Shown piece after piece: positions 43,455 to 52,670 of a DNA stretch of 64,000 nucleotides. This DNA comes from Haemaphysalis longicornis (taxonomy: Eukaryota; Arthropoda; Arachnida; Ixodida; Ixodidae), in the NCBI GenBank assembly GCA_013339765.2, contig CM023450.1, forward strand, positions 190,172,688 through 190,236,687. Direction: 5' to 3'. Below the pieces are notes generated by a model. That model ran no database searches. It saw only the letters and a program-made list of their open reading frames with translations, and was not told where the DNA came from. The stretch's first letter is position 1. Every line of letters starts with the position of its first letter. The translations under genes were made by a program, and so were the position numbers.

Positions 43455-43736
43455 GGCAGCAGTGACAGTGCGGCGAACACTGCCCTGAAAATTCCATTCT
43501 GTTCACTGCAGGGGCCAGCTCTGGACGACGGCGACGCACAACTGAGAACGACGGGCAATACTGCGCAGCTCAACTCGTCACCGTGCTTCGGACAGGAACG
43601 CCAGCGTGCAGCCGGGGTATACCCACGTGGTCACCTACCGCACGTATAAAGACGGCGGAATCCCGGAGCCCCGCTACTGGCAGGAGTGACAGCGCGGCGA
43701 ACAATGCCCTGAAAATCCCATTCTGTGCACTACAGG
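43455..43736 (+). repeat. Direct repeats in the CR1 5' UTR (promoter-monomer-like)
   Basis: A 58-bp unit at 43455-43512 (GGCAGCAGTGACAGTGCGGC...) recurs at 43679-43736 with 52 of 58 bases identical, giving a 224-bp period. Both copies lie just upstream of the CR1-type ORF1. Tandem 5' UTR monomers act as promoters in some LINEs; this arrangement fits that but only one and a quarter units are present. Confidence 0.65.
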
Positions 43737-43846
43737 TTAGTGCTTGACAACCCTGTCAGAAAACCTCGATTTATACCTTATTTATGTAACGCTGTTACAG
43801 CTGCCCGGTGTTTTTTTACTTGTTGTGTTCCTGTTGATGTTTTGAG

Positions 43847-44566
43847 ATGAGTAAAAAAGTAGTGAGACTCATCCTTGAGCTTAAAGATGAACTGAAGGCA
43901 GAGATGACGCTTTTAAAGGATTCCCTGGAACAAAACTTTGGCCTTGACGAAAAAAGCCTTCGCACCGAAATACACGAAATAAAAAAAAGCGTGGATCTCA
44001 TGAGGAAATGCCTTGATGACGCGAACGGCCGTATCAAAAGCACAACCAGGGAAAACAAAGCTTTGAAAAAAGAAAACGAAGAACTTCGGAGCGGGGTTCA
44101 CGCATTGGAAACAGACTTGACTACAAGCCAGGGTGAGCTATTGAAATCTGAGCAATACACGAAGAAGAAAAGTGTGGAAATCAAAGGCATCCCGCAGGAA
44201 CCTGTGGAGGACCTTTCAGATATACTTAAAAAACTAGGGGAGGCCGTTGGCGAAGCCCTGTCACCTGGGGACGTGGACGTGTGCCACAGAGTACGGACGA
44301 AAGATGATACTAAAACGAATATTATTGTACAGTTTCAAAGCCGGGAACAACGAGACCAGTTTCCTGAAAAAGCACGTAAGATGAGGCTAAAGAATGATTT
44401 ACTCGGTTCCCAGTGCGACGCCTTGATCTACATAAATGAGCATCTTTGCCCTGCAATGAAACGGCTTCTTGGCATGGCTGGTGCACGCAAGCACAAACAT
44501 GCATGGAACTTTGCTGGGTCAAGAACGGCGTCATTTTCGCCCGACGAACCGAGAAATCGCAGATAA
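43847..44566 (+). CDS. CR1-type ORF1: coiled-coil RNA-binding protein
   Basis: The 239-codon frame starts with a Lys/Glu/Leu-rich coiled coil (residues about 5-110, with heptad-like LKDELKAEMTLLKDSLEQN) and continues with an RRM-like domain typical of CR1/L2 and related ORF1 proteins: YTKKKSVEIKGIPQEPVEDL, DVDVCHRVRTKDDTKTNIIV and FQSREQRDQF. Such proteins bind the element RNA as trimers or multimers. The C-terminus changes to a different phrase after AWNFAGSRTA, where relatives read VWYKDGKVFARK-like text, so a frameshift near 44510 probably alters the end. The start ATG is in a good context after the 5' UTR repeats. Confidence 0.82.
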   Translation: MSKKVVRLILELKDELKAEMTLLKDSLEQNFGLDEKSLRTEIHEIKKSVDLMRKCLDDANGRIKSTTRENKALKKENEELRSGVHALETDLTTSQGELLKSEQYTKKKSVEIKGIPQEPVEDLSDILKKLGEAVGEALSPGDVDVCHRVRTKDDTKTNIIVQFQSREQRDQFPEKARKMRLKNDLLGSQCDALIYINEHLCPAMKRLLGMAGARKHKHAWNFAGSRTASFSPDEPRNRR

Positions 44567-44739
44567 TACGCATCAACCGCGAAAGTGATCTCGACAAAAT
44601 TTGCCCTGTGCACACAAAGTAATACCCTCGAAACAGATACATGCGCAACGTCGGGTTGATCATCTGTCATGGCTAGTGATTACGTTCTTCCACAGGACAT
44701 CGGCAAAGTGTGTGGTGACAAAAATATTGAACCATGGGT

Positions 44740-45246
44740 TAAACTTCTCCACTTGAATGCCTGATCTGTACAACCGAATCGAGACGAAATTTCTGTTCTG
44801 CTTATTTCCTGCAAGTTTAAATTTGATGTGCTAATGCTCACGTACACATGGTACAACAACGATTCCGAATTTTATGTACCAAAAGGGTTTAAACATTTCT
44901 ACTTGAACCGCACAGACAGTAGAGGGGGCGGTGTCTGTATCCTGACGGCCGTCACCGGCTGTGAAATGGTGGAGCCTTTTAGCAAAATAACTGATGATTA
45001 TAAAGTACTGTGTATTAAGCAACGCGAAAAAGTGTTTGCAGTCGTTTATCGACCGGCTGCAGGACGTATGCGTGCATTTTTGGATTTCCTTGACGGTATT
45101 CTGTCGTACGCCAATGAAATGGGATATACTCTAGTTCTTGGTGGGGATTTTAACATAGATATTTTAAGCCAATCAATGCCTACAGCAGATTTTTGAGGAA
45201 TACTTCAACACAATGGGTTTCACAATGTAATTACTTTACCAACACG
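44740..45246 (+). pseudogene. CR1-type endonuclease N-terminal part
   Basis: The readable region begins LLHLNA followed by a stop at 44761-44763, then NRDEISVLL and FDVLMLTYTWYNNDSEFYVP. The catalytic Glu of the usual LTETW is Tyr. An open frame (44828-45196) continues with HFYLNRTDSRGGGVCIL and YTLVLGGDFNIDIL, the conserved GDFN box. A second stop at 45194-45196 and truncation at 45246 follow. The domain would nick target DNA; it lacks the C-terminal SDH box because element H entered before it. Confidence 0.85.
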
Positions 45247-45261
45247 CCCTTACAAAAATGG
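45247..45261. repeat. Left terminal inverted repeat of element H
   Basis: Fifteen bases CCCTTACAAAAATGG, exact reverse complement of 52060-52074; similarity continues weakly inward (TTATTGAGATTGAATTG versus ATTTTGAGTTTCAATTC). Confidence 0.85.
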
Positions 45262-45640
45262 TTATTGAGATTGAATTGAAAGTCAATTGACTTTACTCAG
45301 TACATTGTGTTGACAGTCAATTGACTTTGAATAGAAATTTTGTATTGAGTTCTCGTTGAAAATTGGCCGCCGCGTTTCAATTGAAACTCAACGCTGAGTT
45401 TCAATTGAAAGTCTATTGACTATAGTCAACATGTCTGTTGATTTTCAATTGACTTTCTGTTGAGTCTCAATACACTTTTCCTGTTGAGTTCCTGTTGTGA
45501 CGTGTCAATTGAAAGTCTATTGAGAAAAGTCTGTTGAGTTCCAGTTGAGTCTGTGTTGACTCTCTATTCATTCTCCTGTTGAGTTCCTGTTGAGAAATGT
45601 CAAATGAAAACCTACTGAGCATATTCAAGACAGCCCGTTT
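45262..45640. repeat. Left subterminal TTGAG/CAATTG array
   Basis: Dense imperfect repeats of phrases such as GTCAATTGACTTT, TTGAGTTCCTGTTGAG and CAATTGAAAGTCTATTGA. They occur in both orientations and include a perfect 16-bp-arm hairpin at 45375-45410. Such arrays can be transposase-binding regions. Confidence 0.8.
45375..45410. repeat. Perfect hairpin, 16-bp arms, 4-base loop
   Basis: TTTCAATTGAAACTCA (45375-45390), loop ACGC, TGAGTTTCAATTGAAA (45395-45410). The arms contain the self-palindromic TTTCAATTGAAA. Confidence 0.9.
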
Positions 45641-45794
45641 GATTTCCTGTTAGTTTTTTGTCAAGTTATTTCAACAATTGCATAGTAAAGTTCAGTTAAC
45701 TGTACTAAATATATACTAAGTCTGCTTCAATATTGCAAAAACATTCTAAAAACTGTCGTCAAGGTGTCCAATGAGCAGGCGAAATAGTGAGGTG

Positions 45795-45884
45795 TTGCAT
45801 GGCAAAGCTTGCTTTATTGCTCACGAAAGCATCACGGGAGGGCTGGAGCCTCGCAGGGTCCACTTGCCTACTTGACTGTGTAGC
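45795..45884 (-). other. Candidate terminal exon inside element H
   Basis: On the minus strand a pyrimidine-rich stretch ending TTTCTTGTATTTTGCAG (acceptor at 45885) is followed by about 20 open codons to a TGA at 45821-45823. An AATAAA signal lies directly beyond (TTTATT at 45813-45818 on the plus strand). This could be the last exon of a gene carried by element H. No upstream exon is recognised, and such signals also occur by chance in AT-rich DNA. Confidence 0.25.
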
Positions 45885-48360
45885 CTGCAAAATACAAGAA
45901 ACAGACTTGTTTGTTTGCACCAGTCAAGTACGAAATGATGATTGCATCCCTTCTCATTAAGCATGCTGGTTTAAGTACCTGGCTATTTTAAAAGTTACCT
46001 GGCTTGTATGTTTGGAAAGCAGGGAGATAGCAGTTCAACAAATGTATAAGCTTTCCTCAGATTTTAATGCCGTAAGCCAAGCTAGCCGCATCAATTAATT
46101 CTACAATTGGTAGGGAGTGGAATGCCTTTAGTTGAATGCCTTCCGCATTAAGGCGCCTGAAATCTACAGGAACGACTATGTTTCAAGGCGGCAGGGAGCC
46201 AAAAAATCACCCGCATGGGTCCGTAATCGTGTCTTCCACATCTTTCAGGCCCAAAAGAAATCCAAATAGGCCTATAAAGACTGGTAGAGCCACTACCTGA
46301 CAGGAGAAACCCCAAACCTGTGCAAAAGCATACCTGTCAACCTGTGGATTTTGTTTTTTGAAATTTTAATGCTTGAAATCTCGTAAAACAAAATTAGAAA
46401 ATTGTCAACTTGCATGAACTTGTTTACAAAACAAGCCTTGATTAAAAAAAACTAGGATCAGATGGTACTGTAATCTAAAGTTACTACATCAGGCAATCAT
46501 CGCAAATGGCTTTATGAATGGATGAGCACATAATACTTTGTGCTTACCGACTAGTGGAAAAAAATACATGAACCGTGATGGAAAAAAAACGTGGCAAAAA
46601 GAACGTGACAGGAAAAATACATAACTTGAATTTCGCAGTCTTTTACACTCTTGTAACGCTGAAGTATGGTGTGTGCCTTGCAGTACGTTTACCAAACAAG
46701 TAGCACTAAGCAGCAGCTTAAAGGGATCATATGAGACATGGGTATATCCACATTTTTGCCTTCATCATAACAATGCCAGAGGGGTATACCAGTATAACAA
46801 GGCCGTCTAATGCCAGTTTACACACAAGGAGAACACGAAACAGTTTTGTTTGGTGAGGGGAAAAACATCAGTTTCTGTAAATGAGAAATAATTTAAAAGC
46901 TTGTATCCCTTTGCTTGGCGAGATTTTCTATACACTAGCAGCACTAAAACAGTATAGTGATACCATGCCGACCAATCATTTGGGTAATTCCTAGAGGCAG
47001 AACATCTGTCAAAACAGATTGACTAAGCCCTCGCGCAATGCCGGTGTAGCATCAGTCAGTGGCACGTCTGATGCCACATTCAGCCAAAATGTTATTCAGT
47101 GATTTTGCTATTACTCACACCACATTCAGCCCAACTTATTCAAAACTGCTCCGAGAAAGGCAGTCAGCAGGTTGTGATTAGAAGCAATGGCAAATTTCAA
47201 TTTACGCTAGCAAGTCGAGCAAGTGCTTAAGTCAAAACTGGTATTCATCAGTTTGAAAGTTTGACGCCTGTGCATGTTCTAGCGCAAGCTGCCTAGCACC
47301 TGTGACAAAAATTGGCAAATGAGAAATTCACGGAAAGATACATGGAGAGAATTGGCACTTAGTGGTAAAAGACTAATATATGACAACAGTGTGCAGTCTG
47401 TTTCCAACTACTACTAACGCAGCAGGTTTTTTTCTGCATTGGTTTTAAAGCCAAAGTGTCTGCTTGCCTTTAGGGTGCCGAGGTAACACATCAGACTTGT
47501 GTAAAGATGTTTTGGGTTTAAACCCTACCTTCTGCGGATACATAGTCTCTATTTTCCAAAAGCAATCAATGAATTTGTTATATTCTTGGGCATTATTTTT
47601 TTAGCTGGGATGAAATACGGTTTAGGCCACATTTGTCACTGCTCTGCACTCAGGGAACGCTCTTTCTCCAAGCAATCGTTCAAATTAATACGCAAATATA
47701 TTGCTGGCTGCCAGCACTTTAGCTTGCAAGTATATTTTACCGCCATGTCTCCTAACTGGTTGAACACACTATCCTGTTTGTGACTGGTAGATCTGCCTCT
47801 CAGCCTAGCGCTGTCAGGTGTGCTTGCATGGCACAGTATTCGTGCGTTTGTTATTGATCCGACAGGCACTTGTTCGATTCAACCTCTTTCATTTTTTTTT
47901 TTCATTTTCGTTAACTTCGTTCGTCAAACATTTTATTTATCTTCATCATGGTGTTCTTTCTTTTTTTATGACACTTCGTACTAGGTAATTCATGGCTGCT
48001 GCTCCGTTCTGTAGCGGCACTGCATCTGGGATTTTATTCATTCGTCAATTGCCTTCAAAGGTTTTGTTAGATCTTTAGCTTAAGATACATACAAATATAG
48101 AACACGCGAAAGCAATACAGCAGCGCGGAAGACAATAAAACACTGATTGATGTCAAAATGTTGTGTGCCGGTACAATAGCCTCCCCCTTCAATTTGTTAC
48201 ACTTACGTACAGTATTTTTGCAAGGCTGAAGTGAAATCATACCCTTTAGGTCGATCTGGAGACGGCGGGAATAAAAACACTGTTCATATACCGACAAATA
48301 ACCAAGTCGTGAGTATCGCCATTCAGGAAGGTCTGCACAACATTTGTCATGATGAAATGT
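45885..48360. other. Interior of element H, no gene recognised
   Basis: Short frames only; none shows a transposase or other motif. Base composition is AT-rich and similar to the spacers. Confidence 0.5.
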
Positions 48361-49018
48361 ACAGTGTGCGTCAGGCTTGTCTAGGGCAAGCGAGCGCACG
48401 GCTCCGGAGCGTGCTGGCGACATCTGCTGATAACTGCTGGGTTAGAGATAGCTTGCCATTGCGCGTGCGCGGATCTCGGACAGGGTCGGGCCGGTCGTCA
48501 TTTCGCATGGGCCACTGTTATTTGCAGACGCCACCACCCACGAGGGGCACTGGTCTTCCCCAGTGCCAGCCATGAGCGGTGACAGGCCAGATAGACGCGC
48601 CGTTTGACGCGTTTATCGCAGGCAGTTACGTAATCGCATAAAGCAACGAGCGCCAATCTTCTGCATCTCAAGCGCACCAAACGGAAAGCACGCAACAAGA
48701 ATTCACTGCAGGGATTTCGGTCGAACCTGTTGTGCGATTACGTAAGTCCCTGGGGTGATAATGCACCGCGTCAAATAACGCACTGATCTCCGGCGTCACC
48801 GCTCACGGCTGGCACGAAGAAAAGAAGCACCCGTTGCGGGTGGTGGTGTCTCCAAATTTTAGAGGCCAAAGCTGAACGACGACCGGCCAGGGCCTGTCCG
48901 AGATCCACGCACGCGCAATGGCAAGCTATCTCTAACCCAGCAGCTATCAGCAGATGTCGCCAGCATGCTCCGAAGCCGCGTGCTCGCTTGCCCTTGACAA
49001 GCCTGACGCGCACTGCAC
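48361..49018. repeat. Large foldback inside element H
   Basis: The left arm (48361-48638) and right arm (48733-49018) are reverse complements over about 280 bases with scattered changes. Matching landmarks are GTGCGTCAGGCTTGTC with its complement near 49000-49014, GGGTTAGAGATAGCTTGCCA with its complement at about 48916-48936, and TTACGTAATCGCA (48626-48638) with TGCGATTACGTAA (48733-48745). The arms are GC-rich with many CpG, unlike the surrounding DNA. The 94-base centre has no obvious function. Frames on both strands (such as 48231-48575 and 48771-49013) are mirror images of each other. Confidence 0.85.
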
Positions 49019-50879
49019 AGGAGCGCTCGGAAAGAATGAACTTACCTTATAACAACGTCGCTCCCAGCGGGGCTCCCAGCGTGGTGAAATTGACGGATTC
49101 CAAAGCGTGGCTAACAGGGATGGTAACACCTCACTTCGCAAGCTTCTTCACCGTACGATCACAGCGCACAAACACAACACGACACACAAAGGATGTTCAC
49201 CGGCGGTAGAAGAGCGCATACGATGGCTTTTCCTTCAATAAATTCGATGTATCGCCAGCTGCACTGCAATGTCTGACCTTCGATGCTGGTTGAAAAGATT
49301 CGCACACGGCACATAAATCGCCAACAACACGAGGAAAGCTATAAATTTGCACAGAACAGCGAGAACGACCGCACGACCGCACCACGCCGGACCCCGCACA
49401 TCCGGGATTGCGACCAAGCGACATTGGCTTGGTTTCAAGTCGGTTTGCGATGGCTATGCCACAGCTACGCATTCTTGTGAAAACTGAGCGTGAAAACATT
49501 GACACGAGATATCAAAAAAACCTACGGCGGCTTGTGAGTCCTATGTTAATATTTACAATAATCTTTTATAGAATTATTACCAACCCCTCTAGCAGCAGTA
49601 ATAATATTATATTGCAGATAACCGAACTCCGCCGAGGTCGCAATGTTGGCTGTCAGCGCCACTGGCGGCAGTGGCAACGCCGCGTACTAGACATTCGTGA
49701 CAGCGCGGCATGCAGCGCGGTCACTTCAGCTTAGCGTGGGAGGGTGCCAGAGGAACCAAAAGAACTGGTTATCGCCGGGTGTGGAGGTGGATGGCACGTC
49801 TTTTGTGTCCGGGCGCCCGCTTCGGCGCGAACTGCAGCAGGAGAGAGGACGGAAGAATTCTGGAAAGTCCAATCTTTGAAAACAGCTTCAAAGTTCTTGA
49901 TCTGCTTGCGGGCGCAAGATATTTGCTAGGCGCTTGTGTTTGAGAAACGTAGTCCGCGGACGTGTTGACATCGTTAGCGAGAGAGCGGTTCGGAGTGTAA
50001 CAAGCGGCACGCCAGCCCACTAATTTGTTCGGTTTCTCTTTTTTTTTTTTTTGTAGTGGCGTGAAGCAGTGTCAGGCTCGTTCTTTCTTTTTGTGACCCT
50101 GTGCAGTAAAGATGAGTTGTTAATCAGCGCTTCAGTTTGTCTTTCTTCATTGTTTTCTTCGTTTGTTCGTTCGTTCAGTTCGTGTGAGCGGCGGCGCCTT
50201 GGACTGGCGTACGGAGTTCTTTTGCAGTGAAAGAACTGTTTTCACCTGTTTTAATAGAGCGTAGATGCGCGTTTGCTCCTTGTGGAATTCTCTGCATTCC
50301 ACATTGCTGTTCTACTGTTGTTATCATAGACAGTTCACGGTATCCTCAAGGAAAGTTATGTATGACGGGGAATAGAACTCGCGTCCTTGGGCTCAGACCA
50401 CGGCGGGGTGCGCGAGTGATAACTGGAGTAATGAAGTTCACGAGTGAACGACGATGAGGCCAAGCCTGCGTTCGCTTGTTTTAAAAGTTCGCTGTGTACA
50501 AAAATTTAATTGTTCTTTTTTCGAAGTTTAGGGATTTACACCAAAGTTTTGCTGTTTTTTTTCTGAGTATTTATAGGCACAATTTCGTCACTGGAATATT
50601 CTTGTGCGTTTGGGTTTGTGAGATAAGTATTCATTTCTGCAAAACAGCGCTGTTAGTATCGTGCCTCCACAGAAAAACACTGAATCATCGCACTAGGATG
50701 CGATGTCACATATGCCTTTTGTAGATGTAGCAGATTGAATCGCGTTTTAAATGTACCTCCTCCCCACCTACCTTCCCGGAACACAAGGTATCACAGCCAT
50801 TGTATGTGTGAAAAGAGGTAGGGGGAGTGAGGCGACTTTTTTTTGTCCCCAGAACTGGGTGACCCGAGATGTGTAGCCT
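49019..50879. other. Interior of element H, no gene recognised
   Basis: Frames up to 108 codons (49197-49505 minus, 49408-49734 plus) have no recognised motif. The stretch 50030-50180 is pyrimidine-rich. Confidence 0.45.
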
Positions 50880-50913
50880 CCCCCCCCCCCCCCCCTCCCC
50901 CCCCCCCCCCCCC
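50880..50913 (-). repeat. Interrupted poly-C/poly-G tract
   Basis: Thirty-four bases of C broken only by one T at 50896. The minus strand is G-rich and could form G-quadruplexes; sequencing length may be unreliable. Confidence 0.85.
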
Positions 50914-51274
50914 GCCTTTCCGTTTTTTTCCCGGCGAGATTGCATGCTTCATGATTCCGCTCCAACTTCCCGGAAGACTTGACTTCGAATATGTCCACTG
51001 CCGCTAAAGCGGAAGCTTAGCAGCAGTAGTGGAGATTGCTCACTCATTATGTCAATGCGTGCTAAGGTATAAACGAAGAAAATGCGCTGCTATAGCAAGG
51101 AAACGATTCCGCGGGAGTCACGTTGCCAGAAGAGATGAGTCACTAGAAGTTTTGTCAATGTTTTATTCCATTGTTTTGTGCAAAGCATGTTGCGGCAGTA
51201 TTTGAGGAAATGCAGTCAAAAATTGTCCAATATAATTGATTTCCCCCACTTAGCAGGTATAATTATTATTTGGG

Positions 51275-51286
51275 CGAAGATGCTGC
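51275..51286. repeat. SINE target-site duplication, left copy
   Basis: CGAAGATGCTGC, identical to 51507-51518. Confidence 0.85.
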
Positions 51287-51506
51287 CAGGCGTTGCGCTG
51301 CTGAGCACGAGGTCGCGGGTTCGATTCCCCGGCCGCGGCGGCCGCTTTTCTGATGGAGGCGAAAAGCAAAAACGCCCGTGTGTGCGAGATTTCGGCGCAC
51401 GTTAAAGATCCCCAGGTGGTCAAAATTAATCCGGAGCCCTCCACTACGGCGCGCCTCATCGTCTGCGTTGCGTCGGCGCGTTAAACCCTACAATCAATCA
51501 ATCAAT
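51287..51506 (+). mobile_element. Full-length Ruka-like tRNA-derived SINE
   Basis: The 220-bp unit has a tRNA-like head with a B-box GGTTCGATTCC preceded by GAGCACGAGGTCGC, a conserved tick body (GCACGTTAAAGATCCCCAGG, then TGGTCAAAATT, CCACTACGGCGCGCCTCATC) and a tail CCCTACAATCAATCAATC. It is flanked by the 12-bp direct repeat CGAAGATGCTGC at 51275-51286 and 51507-51518. It is transcribed by RNA polymerase III in this class and depends on LINE enzymes; the shared tail points to the LINE partner. It lies inside element H and is therefore younger than that insertion. Confidence 0.9.
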
Positions 51507-51518
51507 CGAAGATGCTGC
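51507..51518. repeat. SINE target-site duplication, right copy
   Basis: CGAAGATGCTGC, identical to 51275-51286 and directly after the CAAT tail. Confidence 0.85.
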
Positions 51519-51639
51519 TGGTAAGGCTACTGGCCTAAGGAGTTTTATCAGCTTTGAAAATTAAGCTCGAACCATAAAACATGGACAAAAAAAGAAGGAC
51601 ACTGGTATATATTTAAACACGTAGCACCAACTAGCTCGA

Positions 51640-52059
51640 CTCTCAATTTTACTTGATTTTTGTCAGTAGAAACTCTATTGAGTTCAATTAAACGAAGTCA
51701 TTTGATATTCTGTTGAGTTTTGTCCATTGAAACTTGTTGACTTTTATTGACTGCACTCAATAGAAATGTCAATGTATAATAAAAAAAACATAAAAGTAAC
51801 CTAGTAGTCTTAATTCAGCAGACACAGTGGGCAGCGCTGAAAAAAATAGCCCTTCAAAGTGTATGTTTCAGCCTGATGAGTTTTGTCAATTGGTTCTCCA
51901 AAGAGTTTCAATAGACTGGTGTCAATTGCTTTTGTATTGCGTTTTCTCAATACAAATCCTTTTGAGTTTCTACTGACACATCTCAATAGCCAATTGAGTT
52001 GAATTAAGTTTCTGTTGATTCAATTAAAACTCAACAGGAAAAGAATTGAAACTCAAAAT
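51640..52059. repeat. Right subterminal TTGAG/CAATTG array
   Basis: Repeats of TTGAGTT, CAATAGA, CAATTGA and related phrases mirror the left array, with a less repetitive insert at about 51780-51880. Confidence 0.8.
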
Positions 52060-52074
52060 CCATTTTTGTAAGGG
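52060..52074. repeat. Right terminal inverted repeat of element H
   Basis: CCATTTTTGTAAGGG, exact reverse complement of 45247-45261. The assembly gap begins at the next base. Confidence 0.85.
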
Positions 52075-52174
52075 NNNNNNNNNNNNNNNNNNNNNNNNNN
52101 NNNNNNNNNNNNNNNNNNNNNNNNNNNNNNNNNNNNNNNNNNNNNNNNNNNNNNNNNNNNNNNNNNNNNNNNNN
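52075..52174. other. Assembly gap (100 N)
   Basis: Exactly 100 unknown bases, a usual placeholder for a gap of unknown size. It begins at the last base of the element H terminal repeat. Confidence 0.98.
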
Positions 52175-52630
52175 GCACCAGTGTTTTGCAAAGCATTGAG
52201 TTAACAAGTGCTCAGAAATCAAATTCCTGTATCTCCGAAGTTCAATTTCATCCTTAATTCCTTGGAGACCTACTGAAGTGTCGCTTTTCCTCTCGATCCG
52301 TTGCCAAACCCCTCGTCTGTCGACCGTTGTCTCCTGGTTCCTTAACTGTTCTGTCCGGTCAGTATACCTGGGGCAAAGTAATTCATCTCACTGGTGCATT
52401 GCGACATTTCAGCGCGCTTAGTTCGCTCTCGCACTACTTGGGCACGTCTAGGACGCCGCAAAAAGAACGGAGAGGAGGAGAAATAAGCCTGCGGTCTCCG
52501 CTGCCCGTGCCGGCCTTTGTTGACTTATGCGGCGCACGGGCGCGCGATTCTGCGGCAGGGAGGACACGCGCGCGCGAGGTCAGCGCGCCTTCGATATCCA
52601 GCGGCATACCGGTGAGACTTTTCTAATTCT

Positions 52631-52670
52631 CCGAGCGGCAAATCCGCCGGGCGACGGATTTGCCGCTCGG
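52631..52670. repeat. Perfect GC-rich hairpin, 16-bp arms
   Basis: CCGAGCGGCAAATCCG (52631-52646), loop CCGGGCGA, CGGATTTGCCGCTCGG (52655-52670). The arms are exact reverse complements. Confidence 0.9.

Larger units (their letters stand above)
43737..45246 (+). mobile_element. CR1-type LINE, 5' part, interrupted at 45247
   Basis: The element carries a coiled-coil ORF1 (43847-44566) and the start of an endonuclease ORF2 (about 44740-45246). It ends abruptly at the terminal inverted repeat of the 6.8-kb element H, within the endonuclease gene. The missing 3' part is not found beyond the gap. It may belong to the family of the CR1 3' end at 32640-33862, but the two do not overlap, so this cannot be tested here. 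Confidence 0.8.
45247..52074. mobile_element. Element H: 6.8-kb inverted-repeat DNA element of unknown type
   Basis: CCCTTACAAAAATGG at 45247-45261 is matched by its exact reverse complement CCATTTTTGTAAGGG at 52060-52074. Inside both ends lie several hundred bases (45262-45640 and 51640-52059) packed with TTGAG, CAATTGA and related motifs in both orientations, the right end being the rough mirror of the left. The left end cuts the CR1 endonuclease gene, so the border is real. The interior holds a 660-bp foldback, a C-tract and a SINE, but no frame that I can recognise as a transposase. A non-autonomous DNA transposon is the simplest reading. The right flank is lost in the N gap, so the target-site duplication is unknown. 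Confidence 0.75.

Noticed and set aside
45375..45410. Rho-independent terminator
   Set aside because: The DNA is eukaryotic, the stem is AT-rich and no U-tract or operon is present.
48231..49141. Several frames of 64-118 codons on both strands
   Set aside because: They lie in the inverted arms of the foldback and mirror each other; no motif.
51300..51340. Possible tRNA gene (B-box GGTTCGATTCC)
   Set aside because: No cloverleaf can be drawn with an intact acceptor stem; the segment is the head of a SINE with its own target duplication.
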